DNA of 64,000 bases, taken from NCBI RefSeq assembly GCF_017573545.1, contig NZ_JAGEOK010000001.1, positions 248,001-312,000 on the forward strand, given 5' to 3'. The translations under genes were made by a program, and so were the position numbers. Below, one piece after another: positions 43,132 to 50,229 of this stretch. Origin of the DNA: Actinomadura nitritigenes (GTDB lineage: Bacteria; Actinomycetota; Actinomycetes; Streptosporangiales; Streptosporangiaceae). A model generated the notes under the pieces. The model worked only from the letters and a program-made list of their open reading frames with translations, was not told the DNA's origin and searched no databases. Each line of letters opens with the position of its first letter. The stretch's first letter is position 1.

Positions 43132-43899
43132 ATGCAGCACAATGGTCCCGCCGCGGGGTTCCTCTACCCCGGCCGCAGCGCCGAGGACGACTACCCCGCG
43201 ATCGAGCGCGCGCTGGGCGACGTCAGCCTGCCGGTCGTGCACACGCTGATGCGCGAGGACGCCCACCGGGTGGACGCGCTGCTGGACATCGGCGGCGACG
43301 ACGTGCTCGGCGAGGGCGCCCGCGCGCTGCGCGCGATGGGCGTGCTCGCCGCCGTGTGGGCGTGCACGAGCGGCAGCTTCGTGTTCGGCTGGGACGGCGC
43401 CGCCGCGCAGGTCCGGGGCGTCCGCGACGCCGCGGGCGTGCCCGCGTCCAGCACGTCGTTCGCGTTCGTGCACGCGGCCCGCGCGCTCGGCCTGCGCCGG
43501 GTCGCCGTGGCCGCGACCTATCCGGCCGACGTCGCCGAGCGGTTCGGCGCGTTCCTCGGCCACGCCGGCATCGAGGTGGTGGCGCTGTCCTGCCGGGGCA
43601 TCGTCACCGCCGCCGAGGTCGGCACCCTCGGCCGCGACGAGGTCCTGGAGTTCGTCGCGGCCAACGACCATCCCGACGCCGAGGCGGTGCTGGTGCCCGA
43701 CACCGCGCTGCACACCGTGGCCTGGCTCGACGAGCTGGAGCGACGGGTCGGCAAGCCGGTGCTCACCGCCAACCAGGTGAGCGTGTGGGAAGGGCTGCGG
43801 CTCGCCGCCGGCCGGGCCGGGCTCGCGCCGCGCGCCGGGCTCGGCCGGCTGTTCGCCGCCCCCGCCCCGGCGCCGGGAGCAGATCCCTGGCAGCTATGA
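43132..43899 (+). CDS. Maleate isomerase-like paralog lacking the second catalytic cysteine
   Basis: A 255-aa paralog of the preceding protein. The first cysteine is kept (C78, VWACTSGSF), but the second position is aspartate D190 (LVPDTALHT instead of ISCTNVPT). Classical two-cysteine racemisation is therefore impossible; it could be a decarboxylase-like or hydratase-like variant, or a non-catalytic partner of the first paralog. The ATG at 43132 directly follows an operator; in-frame ATGs at 43087 and 43102 lie before it and would put the operator inside the gene. The GntR gene follows after 16 nt. Confidence 0.84.
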   Translation: MQHNGPAAGFLYPGRSAEDDYPAIERALGDVSLPVVHTLMREDAHRVDALLDIGGDDVLGEGARALRAMGVLAAVWACTSGSFVFGWDGAAAQVRGVRDAAGVPASSTSFAFVHAARALGLRRVAVAATYPADVAERFGAFLGHAGIEVVALSCRGIVTAAEVGTLGRDEVLEFVAANDHPDAEAVLVPDTALHTVAWLDELERRVGKPVLTANQVSVWEGLRLAAGRAGLAPRAGLGRLFAAPAPAPGADPWQL

Positions 43900-43915
43900 C
43901 GAAAGGGGCCCGCCG

Positions 43916-44575
43916 ATGGGCCGGTTGGGTGAGCTGGAACCCGTCCCGCGCAGGTCGACGGTCGAGATCGTGTCCGACGAGCTGCGCTCGGCGATCATGT
44001 ACGGGGCGCTGGAGCCGGGCGCGCAGCTCGGCGAGGCGGAGCTGGCCGCGCGGCTCGGCATCAGCCGCGGCCCGCTGCGCGAGGCGATGCAGCGCCTCGT
44101 CCAGGAGGGACTGCTGGTCAGCGAGCCGCACCGCGGCCTCTTCGTGATCACCTTGGACGAGGGCGACGTCGAGGACGTCTACCTCACCCGGCTGGCCATC
44201 GAGCGGGCCGCCTGCCAGCTGATCATGCAGCGCAACCGGGGCGAGGCGGTCGCCCGGCTCACCGAGGCCCTGGAGGCGCTGATCGACGCGGCGCGCGAGC
44301 GGGACCGGGTCGCGATGAGCGACGCCGACCAGGCGTTCCACGAGGTGCTGGTCAGCTCGTCCGGCAGCCCGCGGCTGGAGCGGATGGCGCACACGCTGCT
44401 GGTGGAGACGCGGATGTGCCTGAACGCGCTGCAGGACACCTACCCCGAGCCGTCGGAGCTGGTCGAGGAGCACCGCCGGCTGGTGGACGCGATCGGCGAC
44501 GGCGAGGAGGAGCGGCTGCTCCAGCTGATCGAGGAGCACATGACCGACTCGATCCACCGCCTGCGCGCCTCGTAG
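43916..44575 (+). CDS. GntR family regulator, FCD domain
   Basis: A 219-aa regulator. The winged HTH (about 12-80) reads STVEIVSDELRSAIMYGALEPGAQLGEAELAARLGISRGPLREAMQRLVQEGLL. The FCD ligand domain (about 90-215) has the metal-binding type pattern with DADQAFHEVLV, EEHRRLVDAI and EEHM. It very probably binds the three TTGTCRACAA operators at 41638, 43121 and 44618, and so controls the amidase-dehydrogenase operon, the DUF3830-isomerase operon (including itself) and the aminotransferase. The effector is probably a pathway acid. AAAGGGG precedes the ATG. Confidence 0.88.
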   Translation: MGRLGELEPVPRRSTVEIVSDELRSAIMYGALEPGAQLGEAELAARLGISRGPLREAMQRLVQEGLLVSEPHRGLFVITLDEGDVEDVYLTRLAIERAACQLIMQRNRGEAVARLTEALEALIDAARERDRVAMSDADQAFHEVLVSSSGSPRLERMAHTLLVETRMCLNALQDTYPEPSELVEEHRRLVDAIGDGEEERLLQLIEEHMTDSIHRLRAS

Positions 44576-44586
44576 GAGGGGTCCCC

Positions 44587-44633
44587 TGGACATCCGGTCC
44601 CGGGCGACCTAGCGTGCAGATTGTCGACAATCT
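44587..44633 (+). promoter_or_regulatory. Third GntR operator downstream of the aminotransferase promoter
   Basis: TGGACA (44587-44592), 17 bp, TAGCGT (44610-44615), then the perfect 16-bp palindrome AGATTGTC-GACAATCT (44618-44633), placed over the expected transcription start. Confidence 0.75.
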
Positions 44634-44646
44634 ACCGGAGGACGCG

Positions 44647-45900
44647 ATGGCTCAGCTCTCACCCCTGCTCAAGCAGGCCACCCCCGTCCTGGCCGAGCGC
44701 GGCGAGGGGGTCTACCTCTACGACGCCGACGGCCGCCGCCACCTGGACTTCACCGCGGGCATCGGCGTCACCAACACGGGGCACTGCCATCCGCGCGTCG
44801 TGGAGGCGGCGCGCGAGCAGGTCGGCACGCTGATCCACGGCCAGTACACGACGGTGATGCACCGGCCGCTGCTGCGCCTGGTCGAGGCGCTCGGCGACGT
44901 CCTGCCGGACGGCCTGGACTCGCTGTTCTTCCTCAACAGCGGCAGCGAGGCCGTCGAGGCCTCCATCCGGCTCGCCCGGCACGCCACCGGGCGGCAGAAC
45001 ATCGTCGTCTTCCACGGCTCCTTCCACGGGCGGACGATGGGCGCCGCCGCCCTCACGACCGCGGGCACCAAGTTCCGCGCGGGCATCGGCCCGCTGATGC
45101 CGGGCGTCGCCGTCGCGCCGTTCCCGCAGGCCTACCGGTACGGGTGGGACGAGGACGAGGCGACCCGGTTCGCGCTGCGCGAGCTGGACTACGCGCTCGC
45201 CACGTCCAGCCCCGCGTCCGACACCGCCGCGTTCGTCGTCGAGCCGGTGCTCGGCGAGGGCGGCTACATCCCGGCGCCGCCCGCGTTCCTGGAGGGGCTG
45301 CGCGAGCGCGCCGACCGGCACGGGATCCTGCTCGTGGTGGACGAGGTGCAGACCGGGTACGGCCGGACGGGCCGGTTCTGGGGCCACCAGCACGCGGCGG
45401 TCCGTCCCGACGTGCTGATCACCGCGAAGGGGCTGGCCAGCGGGTTCCCGCTGTCGGCGATCGCGGCGCCGACGGCGCTGATGGAGAAGGCGTGGCCGGG
45501 CTCGCAGGGCGGCACCTACGGCGGCAACGCGGTCGCGTGCGCCGCCGCGCTCGCCACCCTGGAGGTGATCCGGGACGAGAACCTGGTCGAGAACGCGGCG
45601 GTGCTCGGCGCCCGGCTGAACGAGGGCCTGCGCGAGGTCGCGGCCGACCATCCGGAGATCGGCGACGTGCGCGGCCTCGGGCTGATGCAGGCCTGCGAGT
45701 TCAGCACGCCGGACGGCGAGCCCGACACGGCCGCCGCCCAGCGCGCCCACCGCGCGGCCGCCGAGCAGGGACTGCTGCTGCTCACGTGCGGCGCGTTCGG
45801 CAACGTCGTCCGGATGATCCCGCCGCTGGTGGTGGACGCGTCCCAGATCGACGACGCCCTCGCGCTGTGGGCCAAGGCGGTCGCCGGCGCGGCCGGCTAG
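44647..45900 (+). CDS. Class III aminotransferase (4-aminobutyrate aminotransferase-like)
   Basis: A 417-aa PLP aminotransferase of subgroup II. The PLP lysine is K261 (LITAKGLASG), with D232 (LVVDEVQTGYGRTG) and NSGSEAVEASIRLAR as the phosphate loop. It transfers an omega- or distal amino group to 2-oxoglutarate, giving a semialdehyde. The GGAGGA before the ATG and the operator upstream place it in the GntR regulon. A beta- or gamma-amino acid arising from the amidase/isomerase pathway is a possible substrate (inference). It overlaps the convergent small membrane gene by 4 bp. Confidence 0.87.
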   Translation: MAQLSPLLKQATPVLAERGEGVYLYDADGRRHLDFTAGIGVTNTGHCHPRVVEAAREQVGTLIHGQYTTVMHRPLLRLVEALGDVLPDGLDSLFFLNSGSEAVEASIRLARHATGRQNIVVFHGSFHGRTMGAAALTTAGTKFRAGIGPLMPGVAVAPFPQAYRYGWDEDEATRFALRELDYALATSSPASDTAAFVVEPVLGEGGYIPAPPAFLEGLRERADRHGILLVVDEVQTGYGRTGRFWGHQHAAVRPDVLITAKGLASGFPLSAIAAPTALMEKAWPGSQGGTYGGNAVACAAALATLEVIRDENLVENAAVLGARLNEGLREVAADHPEIGDVRGLGLMQACEFSTPDGEPDTAAAQRAHRAAAEQGLLLLTCGAFGNVVRMIPPLVVDASQIDDALALWAKAVAGAAG

Positions 45901-46046
45901 GGCGGGTCCTTGGGCCCGGTCCTGCGGTAGACGATCGTGAGGACCACCACCAGCACGACCAGTGCCGCCAGCACGATCGCGCCCTTGAGCAGACGGTCCA
46001 GGAGCAGCTCGGTGAGCAGCTCGCCGTCACCGGTCGCGACGATCAC
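45897..46046 (-). CDS. Small single-pass membrane protein (49 aa)
   Basis: A 49-residue protein: GTG at 46046 with GGAGGG 5 nt before it, ending YRRTGPKDPP. Residues about 21-40 (GAIVLAALVVLVVVLTIVY) form one hydrophobic helix with basic residues after it. It overlaps the end of the upstream small membrane gene by 20 bp, a typical coupled pair. No family known. It is too short for most gene callers, but start, ribosome site and context agree. Confidence 0.6.
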   Translation of the reverse strand: MIVATGDGELLTELLLDRLLKGAIVLAALVVLVVVLTIVYRRTGPKDPP

Positions 46047-46401
46047 CGGTTCCCTCCGTCCGGCGGGTCTCGGCGCGGTCCAGGTAGTGCAGGGCGCCGC
46101 GGACGGCGAGCCGGCCGAGTCCGGACGGGCCGCCGCCGCGCGGCCCGCCGGACACGCCGGGGCCCGCGTACCGGACGCCGGTCGAGCGGCCGACCTGTCG
46201 GCCGGCCGGGCGGTCGGCCTGCCGGTCGGCCGGGCGGTCGGCCCACGCGCGGACGGCCGGTTCGAGCAGCCGCCGGGCCTGGCCGAGCCGGCCCCGCCGC
46301 TTCAGCGCGATCGCCGTGGTGAACCCCGCGATGATCAGCAGCGTGATCCCGCCGACGATGATCGCGAACCGGATGAGCAGGAGGTCCATCACCTGTTGCA
46401 C
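46027..46401 (-). CDS. Small membrane protein with low-complexity tail
   Basis: A 124-aa protein. One membrane helix at about 6-33 (LLLIRFAIIVGGITLLIIAGFTTAIAL) is followed by an RRGRLGQARRLLEPAVRAW helix and an arginine-rich tail with repeats of the type DRPADRQADRPAGRQ. The GTG at 46401 has GGGGAGAGG just upstream. It is divergent from a TetR gene through two operator-like repeats, so both this pair and the TetR may be co-regulated. Function unknown. Confidence 0.65.
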   Translation of the reverse strand: MQQVMDLLLIRFAIIVGGITLLIIAGFTTAIALKRRGRLGQARRLLEPAVRAWADRPADRQADRPAGRQVGRSTGVRYAGPGVSGGPRGGGPSGLGRLAVRGALHYLDRAETRRTEGTGDRRDR

Positions 46402-46426
46402 GCCCCTCTCCCCCCTCGGTCTCGTT

Positions 46427-46469
46427 TTTAGCTTGCCCGTGCTAAATTCACTCTAGCACGAGCGTGCTA
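46427..46469. promoter_or_regulatory. Two tandem inverted repeats before the TetR gene
   Basis: TTTAGC-N8-GCTAAA (46427-46446) and the perfect TAGCACG-AG-CGTGCTA (46454-46469). Both share TAGC...GCTA ends. TATAAA at 46468-46473 is a likely -10 for the TetR gene, 6 nt before its ATG. Confidence 0.6.
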
Positions 46470-46479
46470 TAAAGGGTCC

Positions 46480-47130
46480 ATGCCGAAGATCGTCGATCCC
46501 GAGGCGCGGCGCCGCGAGGTGGCCGAGGCCGTGTTCCGGGTCGCCCGCCGGGACGGCCTGGAGCAGGCGTCGCTGCGCAACGTGGCCGCCGAGGCGGACC
46601 TCGCGATCGGGTCCGTGCGGCACTACTTCGGCGGCCAGGCCGACATCATGATCTTCGCGATGCGGTACTTCGCCGAGCGGGCCGGCGAGCGGATGCGGCG
46701 CCGCGCGGGCGGGCTCGCCGTCCCGGACCCGGCGGCCCCTCCCGCCGAGCACATGGCGACGCTGGAGGCGCTGTTCGCCGAGCTGCTACCGCTGGACGCC
46801 GAGCGGCGCGAGGAGGCCGAGGTGTGGCTGGCGTTCTCCGTCGGCGCCCGCACCCGCCCCGAGCTGCGGCCGCTCGCCCGGGAGATGCACGACGACCTGC
46901 GCTCGATCGCGGTGCGCGTGCTGGAGGCGGCCGGCCGCGCCGGCGTCCTGCGGCCGGGCCTCGACATCGCCGCGGAGGCGGCGCGGGTGCACGCACTGGT
47001 CGACGGGCTGACGCTGCACGCCGTCCTGCAGCCGGAGAGCACCGGCCCGGAGGAGATGCGGACGGTGCTGCGCCGCCATATCGGCGAGCTCACCGGACTC
47101 CCCGCCGAGGACGGGGGCGGCACCCGGTAG
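46480..47130 (+). CDS. TetR/AcrR family transcriptional regulator (BetI-like C-terminus)
   Basis: A 216-aa regulator. HTH: RRREVAEAVFRVARRDGLEQASLRNVAAEADLAIGSVRHYFGGQADIMIFAM (about 9-60). The C-terminal domain (EEAEVWLAFSVGARTRPELRPLAREMHDDLRSI, then DIAAEAARVHALVDGLTLHAVLQP) belongs to the BetI/TetR_C_6 type. It lies next to two operator-like repeats, which probably mediate autoregulation and control of the divergent small membrane proteins. AAAGGG close before the ATG could serve as ribosome site. Confidence 0.86.
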   Translation: MPKIVDPEARRREVAEAVFRVARRDGLEQASLRNVAAEADLAIGSVRHYFGGQADIMIFAMRYFAERAGERMRRRAGGLAVPDPAAPPAEHMATLEALFAELLPLDAERREEAEVWLAFSVGARTRPELRPLAREMHDDLRSIAVRVLEAAGRAGVLRPGLDIAAEAARVHALVDGLTLHAVLQPESTGPEEMRTVLRRHIGELTGLPAEDGGGTR

Positions 47131-47190
47131 GGACGCCCGCCCGACGGGGGCTGCTAGATTCCGAACCTCGTTCTCATCGAGGAGGGCGCG

Positions 47191-48330
47191 TTGACCCCCT
47201 GGCAGACCCCCGAGCGCGCGGCGCTCCGCGAGCTCGTCCGCGACTTCACCGCGCGGGAGATCGTCCCGTCGCTGCCGGAGTGGGAGGACGCCGGGGAGCT
47301 GCCCCGGTCCCTGCACCGCCGGGCCGCCGACGCGGGCATCCTCGGCGCCGGGTTCCCCGAGGAGGCCGGCGGCTCGGGCGGCGAGCTGTTCGACGCGCTG
47401 ATCGTCGCCGAGGAGATCATCCAGGCGGGCGGGTCGGGCGGCGTCGTCGCGTCGCTGTTCACCCACGGCATCGCCCTCCCCCACCTCATCGCGTCCGGCG
47501 GCGAGGACCTGATCGACCGGTTCGCGCGGCCCGTGCTGGCCGGCGAGAAGATCGGCGCGCTCGGCGTCACCGAGCCCGGGACCGGCTCCGACGTCGCGGG
47601 CATCCGCACCACCGCCGTCCGCGACGGCGACGCCTACGTCGTCAACGGCGCCAAGATGTTCATCACCTCCGGCGTGCGCGCCGACTTCGTCACCACCGCC
47701 GTCCGCACCGGCGAACCGGGTTTCGGCGGGATCTCGCTGATCGTCATCGAGAAGGGGACGCCCGGCTTCACCGTCTCCAAGGCGCTGCGCAAGATGGGCT
47801 GGCAGTGCTCCGACACCGCCGAGCTGGCCTTCGCCGACGTCCGGGTGCCCGCAGCGAACCTGATCGGCGCCGAGAACAGCGGGTTCCTGCAGATCGTGCA
47901 GAACTTCGTCACCGAGCGGCTGTCCCTGGCCGTCCAGGCGTACGCGACCGCGCAGCGCTGCCTCGACCTCACGCTGAGCTGGATCCGGGACCGCGAGACG
48001 TTCGGCCGCCCGCTGTCGTCCCGCCAGCTCGTCCGGCACAAGGTCGCCGAGATGGCCCGGCAGGTGGACGTGGCGCGCGCCTACACCCGCTCGGTCGCCG
48101 AACGGCACGCCGCGGGCGAGGACGTGCTCACCGAGACCGCGTACGCGAAGAACACCGCCGTCCACGCGTGCGAGCACGTCGTCCACGAGGCGGTGCAGCT
48201 GCACGGCGGGATGGGCTACATGCGGGAGTCCGAGGTGGAGCGCCACTACCGCGACGCCCGCCTCCTCGGCATCGGCGGCGGCACCACCGAGATCATGAAC
48301 GAGATCGTCGCGAAGCGCCTCGGGCTCTGA
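47191..48330 (+). CDS. Acyl-CoA dehydrogenase (FadE-like)
   Basis: A 379-aa canonical acyl-CoA dehydrogenase. FAD/substrate motifs are VTEPGTGSDVAGIRTTA, GAKMFITSG and RETFGRPLSSRQLVRHKVAEMA. HGGMGYMRESEVERHYRDARLLGIGGGTTEIMNEIVAKRLG closes the protein, with the glutamate of TTEIM region. It oxidises saturated acyl-CoA, passing electrons to ETF. The start is TTG at 47191 with GAGGAGGG six nt upstream. Downstream, a 14-bp perfect hairpin separates it from the lipase gene; lipase and FadE could serve one lipid pathway. Confidence 0.88.
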   Translation: MTPWQTPERAALRELVRDFTAREIVPSLPEWEDAGELPRSLHRRAADAGILGAGFPEEAGGSGGELFDALIVAEEIIQAGGSGGVVASLFTHGIALPHLIASGGEDLIDRFARPVLAGEKIGALGVTEPGTGSDVAGIRTTAVRDGDAYVVNGAKMFITSGVRADFVTTAVRTGEPGFGGISLIVIEKGTPGFTVSKALRKMGWQCSDTAELAFADVRVPAANLIGAENSGFLQIVQNFVTERLSLAVQAYATAQRCLDLTLSWIRDRETFGRPLSSRQLVRHKVAEMARQVDVARAYTRSVAERHAAGEDVLTETAYAKNTAVHACEHVVHEAVQLHGGMGYMRESEVERHYRDARLLGIGGGTTEIMNEIVAKRLGL

Positions 48331-48346
48331 GCGCGCCGGGCGCGGC

Positions 48347-48387
48347 GCGGCGCCCGGCGGTGAAAGGGGAAAGCCGCCGGGCGCCGC
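48347..48387. terminator. 14-bp hairpin between convergent FadE and lipase genes
   Basis: Arms 48347-48360 and 48374-48387 are perfectly complementary, with a 13-nt loop. Its mid-position suggests a terminator for both genes. Confidence 0.7.
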
Positions 48388-48402
48388 CTCTCTCCGGGAA
48401 CG

Positions 48403-49260
48403 TCAGCCGAGCGGGTTGCCGCAGTCGATGGGCCAGTACGGGCCCCAGACGTCGAGCGAGTTCTCCACGAACTTGATCATTACGGGGTCGAACGCGATGC
48501 CCACGTGCGCGTTGGTGTCGCTCGCGCACTTGTCCTGCAGCAGCACGTTCTGCGCGTTCGAGCCGTTCAGGAACTCCGAGGTGTACGGCGTGACGACCTC
48601 GTCGTACTTGGTGGACAGCACGATGTACTGCACGCCGGGCACCGTGTCGCCGCCCGCGTTGAGGTTCTTCAGGAAGTCGGAGTCGGTGATCTGCTCGCCC
48701 GCCGCCGGCGCGGCCTTCACCACGGCCTGCGTGATGCCGAGCAGGCTGCCGAGCGTGACGAGGCCGTCCAGGTTCGTCCCGTGGTTGGACGGCACGATCC
48801 CGATCAGCTTGTTGACCTTCGACGCGCCGCCGAGGAACTTCAGGTAGTAGCGGGGCATCATCCCGCCCTGGGAGTGCCCGACCATGTCGACCTTCGAGGC
48901 GCCGGTCGCGGCCAGCACCTTGTCGACGAACGCCGACAGCTGGCCCGCGGACTCGGCGATCTCACCGGTGCCCTGGATCGGGGCGTCCTGCGCGCCGCCG
49001 TAGTTGAGCGCGTAGACGCAGTATCCGGCCTTCTTCAGCGCGGGTGAGAGCTTCTGCCAGTTGAAGGCCATGTTCTCGAACGTGCCGTGCACCAGCACCA
49101 CCGGGCGCGGGTGCAGGAACGACGGTTTGCAGTTCCAGTCGTTGGCGCCGTCCGGGCTCGTCTCCGCGTGGGCCGCGGGCGCCGCCACGGCGGACAGCCC
49201 GACGGCGGTGGGGATCGCCGCGGCGATGACGGCCCAGGACTTGAGTCGCCTGAAACGCAT
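48403..49260 (-). CDS. Secreted triacylglycerol lipase/esterase (class 2 type)
   Basis: A 285-aa exported lipase. A signal peptide (RFRR, hydrophobic 9-28) ends in AHA, with cleavage after A32. The oxyanion loop is VLVHGTFEN. The catalytic residues are S130 (GHSQGG), D220 (STKYDEVVTPY) and H252 (NAHVGIAFD). Three cysteine pairs are possible (C44, C81, C245, C282). The second ATG (49260) is chosen: AGGGAG lies 6 nt before it but touches the first ATG (49266). A 12-bp hairpin lies in the leader. Confidence 0.88.
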   Translation of the reverse strand: MRFRRLKSWAVIAAAIPTAVGLSAVAAPAAHAETSPDGANDWNCKPSFLHPRPVVLVHGTFENMAFNWQKLSPALKKAGYCVYALNYGGAQDAPIQGTGEIAESAGQLSAFVDKVLAATGASKVDMVGHSQGGMMPRYYLKFLGGASKVNKLIGIVPSNHGTNLDGLVTLGSLLGITQAVVKAAPAAGEQITDSDFLKNLNAGGDTVPGVQYIVLSTKYDEVVTPYTSEFLNGSNAQNVLLQDKCASDTNAHVGIAFDPVMIKFVENSLDVWGPYWPIDCGNPLG

Positions 49261-49294
49261 GTTCATCTCCCTGGAAGCGGGCACGCCGAAAGGT

Positions 49295-49331
49295 GGCCGG
49301 AACCCGGAATGCGGGAACGCGGGTTCCGGCC
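49295..49331. promoter_or_regulatory. Leader hairpin upstream of the lipase gene
   Basis: GGCCGGAACCCG (49295-49306) and CGGGTTCCGGCC (49320-49331) are perfect complements with a 13-nt loop, about 35-71 bp before the lipase start. In 49332-49509 I see no gene. Confidence 0.45.
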
Positions 49332-49509
49332 GCGGATCGTCGTGAGATCGGGGGTGGGTGCGGCCGCGCTGATCAGCTGAGGTGCTGACAAGGTACGGCC
49401 GCGTTTCCGCGCGGTCTTGTGGCAGGACTCGCCACTTGCCCCGGGGAATTGTCAGGCGGCTCACAACCGGGTCCGCCGCACTCCCTCCGACCTGCGGCGC
49501 GGCCGTGTA

Positions 49510-50169
49510 CTACGGTGCGCCCGCGAGCCCGTCGACCAGCGCGCGCAGGCCCTCGAGGTAGGTGTCCTGCGCGGTCAGCGCCGCCCAGCGGTCGGAGACC
49601 TCCGCCAGGCGGGGCAGCTCGGCGGCGTCGATGTCGGCGAACACCCGCTCGCGGTAGGTCGGCCGCTCGTCGCCGTCCCGGCGCCGTGCCGCCGCGGCGC
49701 GCACGATGATCTCCCCGGCGGTGTAGTACCAGATCGCGCGGTACGCGTGGACGGCCCGCTCGGGGCTCAGCCCGCTCTCCTCCAGGCCGTCCAGGATCTG
49801 CTCGACGAACCACAGCGCCGACCGCGACATCAGGTCGTCGGCCGTGAGCACCTCCGCGATCCAGGGGCACGCGGCGAGCGTCTCCCGGATGGCGGCGGCC
49901 GCCGCCACGACCCGCTCGCGGGGATCAGCGGGCAGGTCGGGCCGGCGCGCCATCCGCGCGGCGTAGTCGTCCAGCAGCAGGACGAGCAGCTGCTCCTTGT
50001 CGCGGACGTGGTGGTACAGCGCCATCGGCGTGCTGCCGATCTCCTTGGCCAGCCGCCGCATCGTCAGCCGGTCCACGCCCTCCGCGTCCACGATCCGGCG
50101 CGCGGTCTCGACGATCTCGGCGCGGGAGATCCGGGGCGGCCTGCCCCGCTGGGCGGACGGTTGCGGCAT
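49510..50169 (-). CDS. TetR family regulator (TetR_C-type) of the MFS-cupin operon
   Basis: A 219-aa regulator. HTH: SRAEIVETARRIVDAEGVDRLTMRRLAKEIGSTPMALYHHVRDKEQLLVLLLDDY (about 15-68), the form seen in TetR-class repressors of antibiotic exporters. The C-terminal domain includes CPWIAEVLTADDLMSRSALWFVEQILDGLEESGLS. Divergent from an MFS exporter gene, 53 bp apart; a TATACATGTACA near-palindrome over the exporter start is the likely operator. Ligand probably the exported compound. Confidence 0.87.
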   Translation of the reverse strand: MPQPSAQRGRPPRISRAEIVETARRIVDAEGVDRLTMRRLAKEIGSTPMALYHHVRDKEQLLVLLLDDYAARMARRPDLPADPRERVVAAAAAIRETLAACPWIAEVLTADDLMSRSALWFVEQILDGLEESGLSPERAVHAYRAIWYYTAGEIIVRAAAARRRDGDERPTYRERVFADIDAAELPRLAEVSDRWAALTAQDTYLEGLRALVDGLAGAP

Positions 50170-50187
50170 GCCCCCATCATCCCGGAC

Positions 50188-50229
50188 TCGACAGCCGGGC
50201 CCGCCGTCGTTACTTTCTATACATGTACA
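50188..50229 (+). promoter_or_regulatory. Leaderless promoter of the MFS gene with near-palindromic operator
   Basis: TCGACA (50188-50193), 17 bp, TACTTT (50211-50216), then 6 nt to the ATG at 50223. TATACATGTACA (50218-50229) covers the start codon. Confidence 0.55.
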
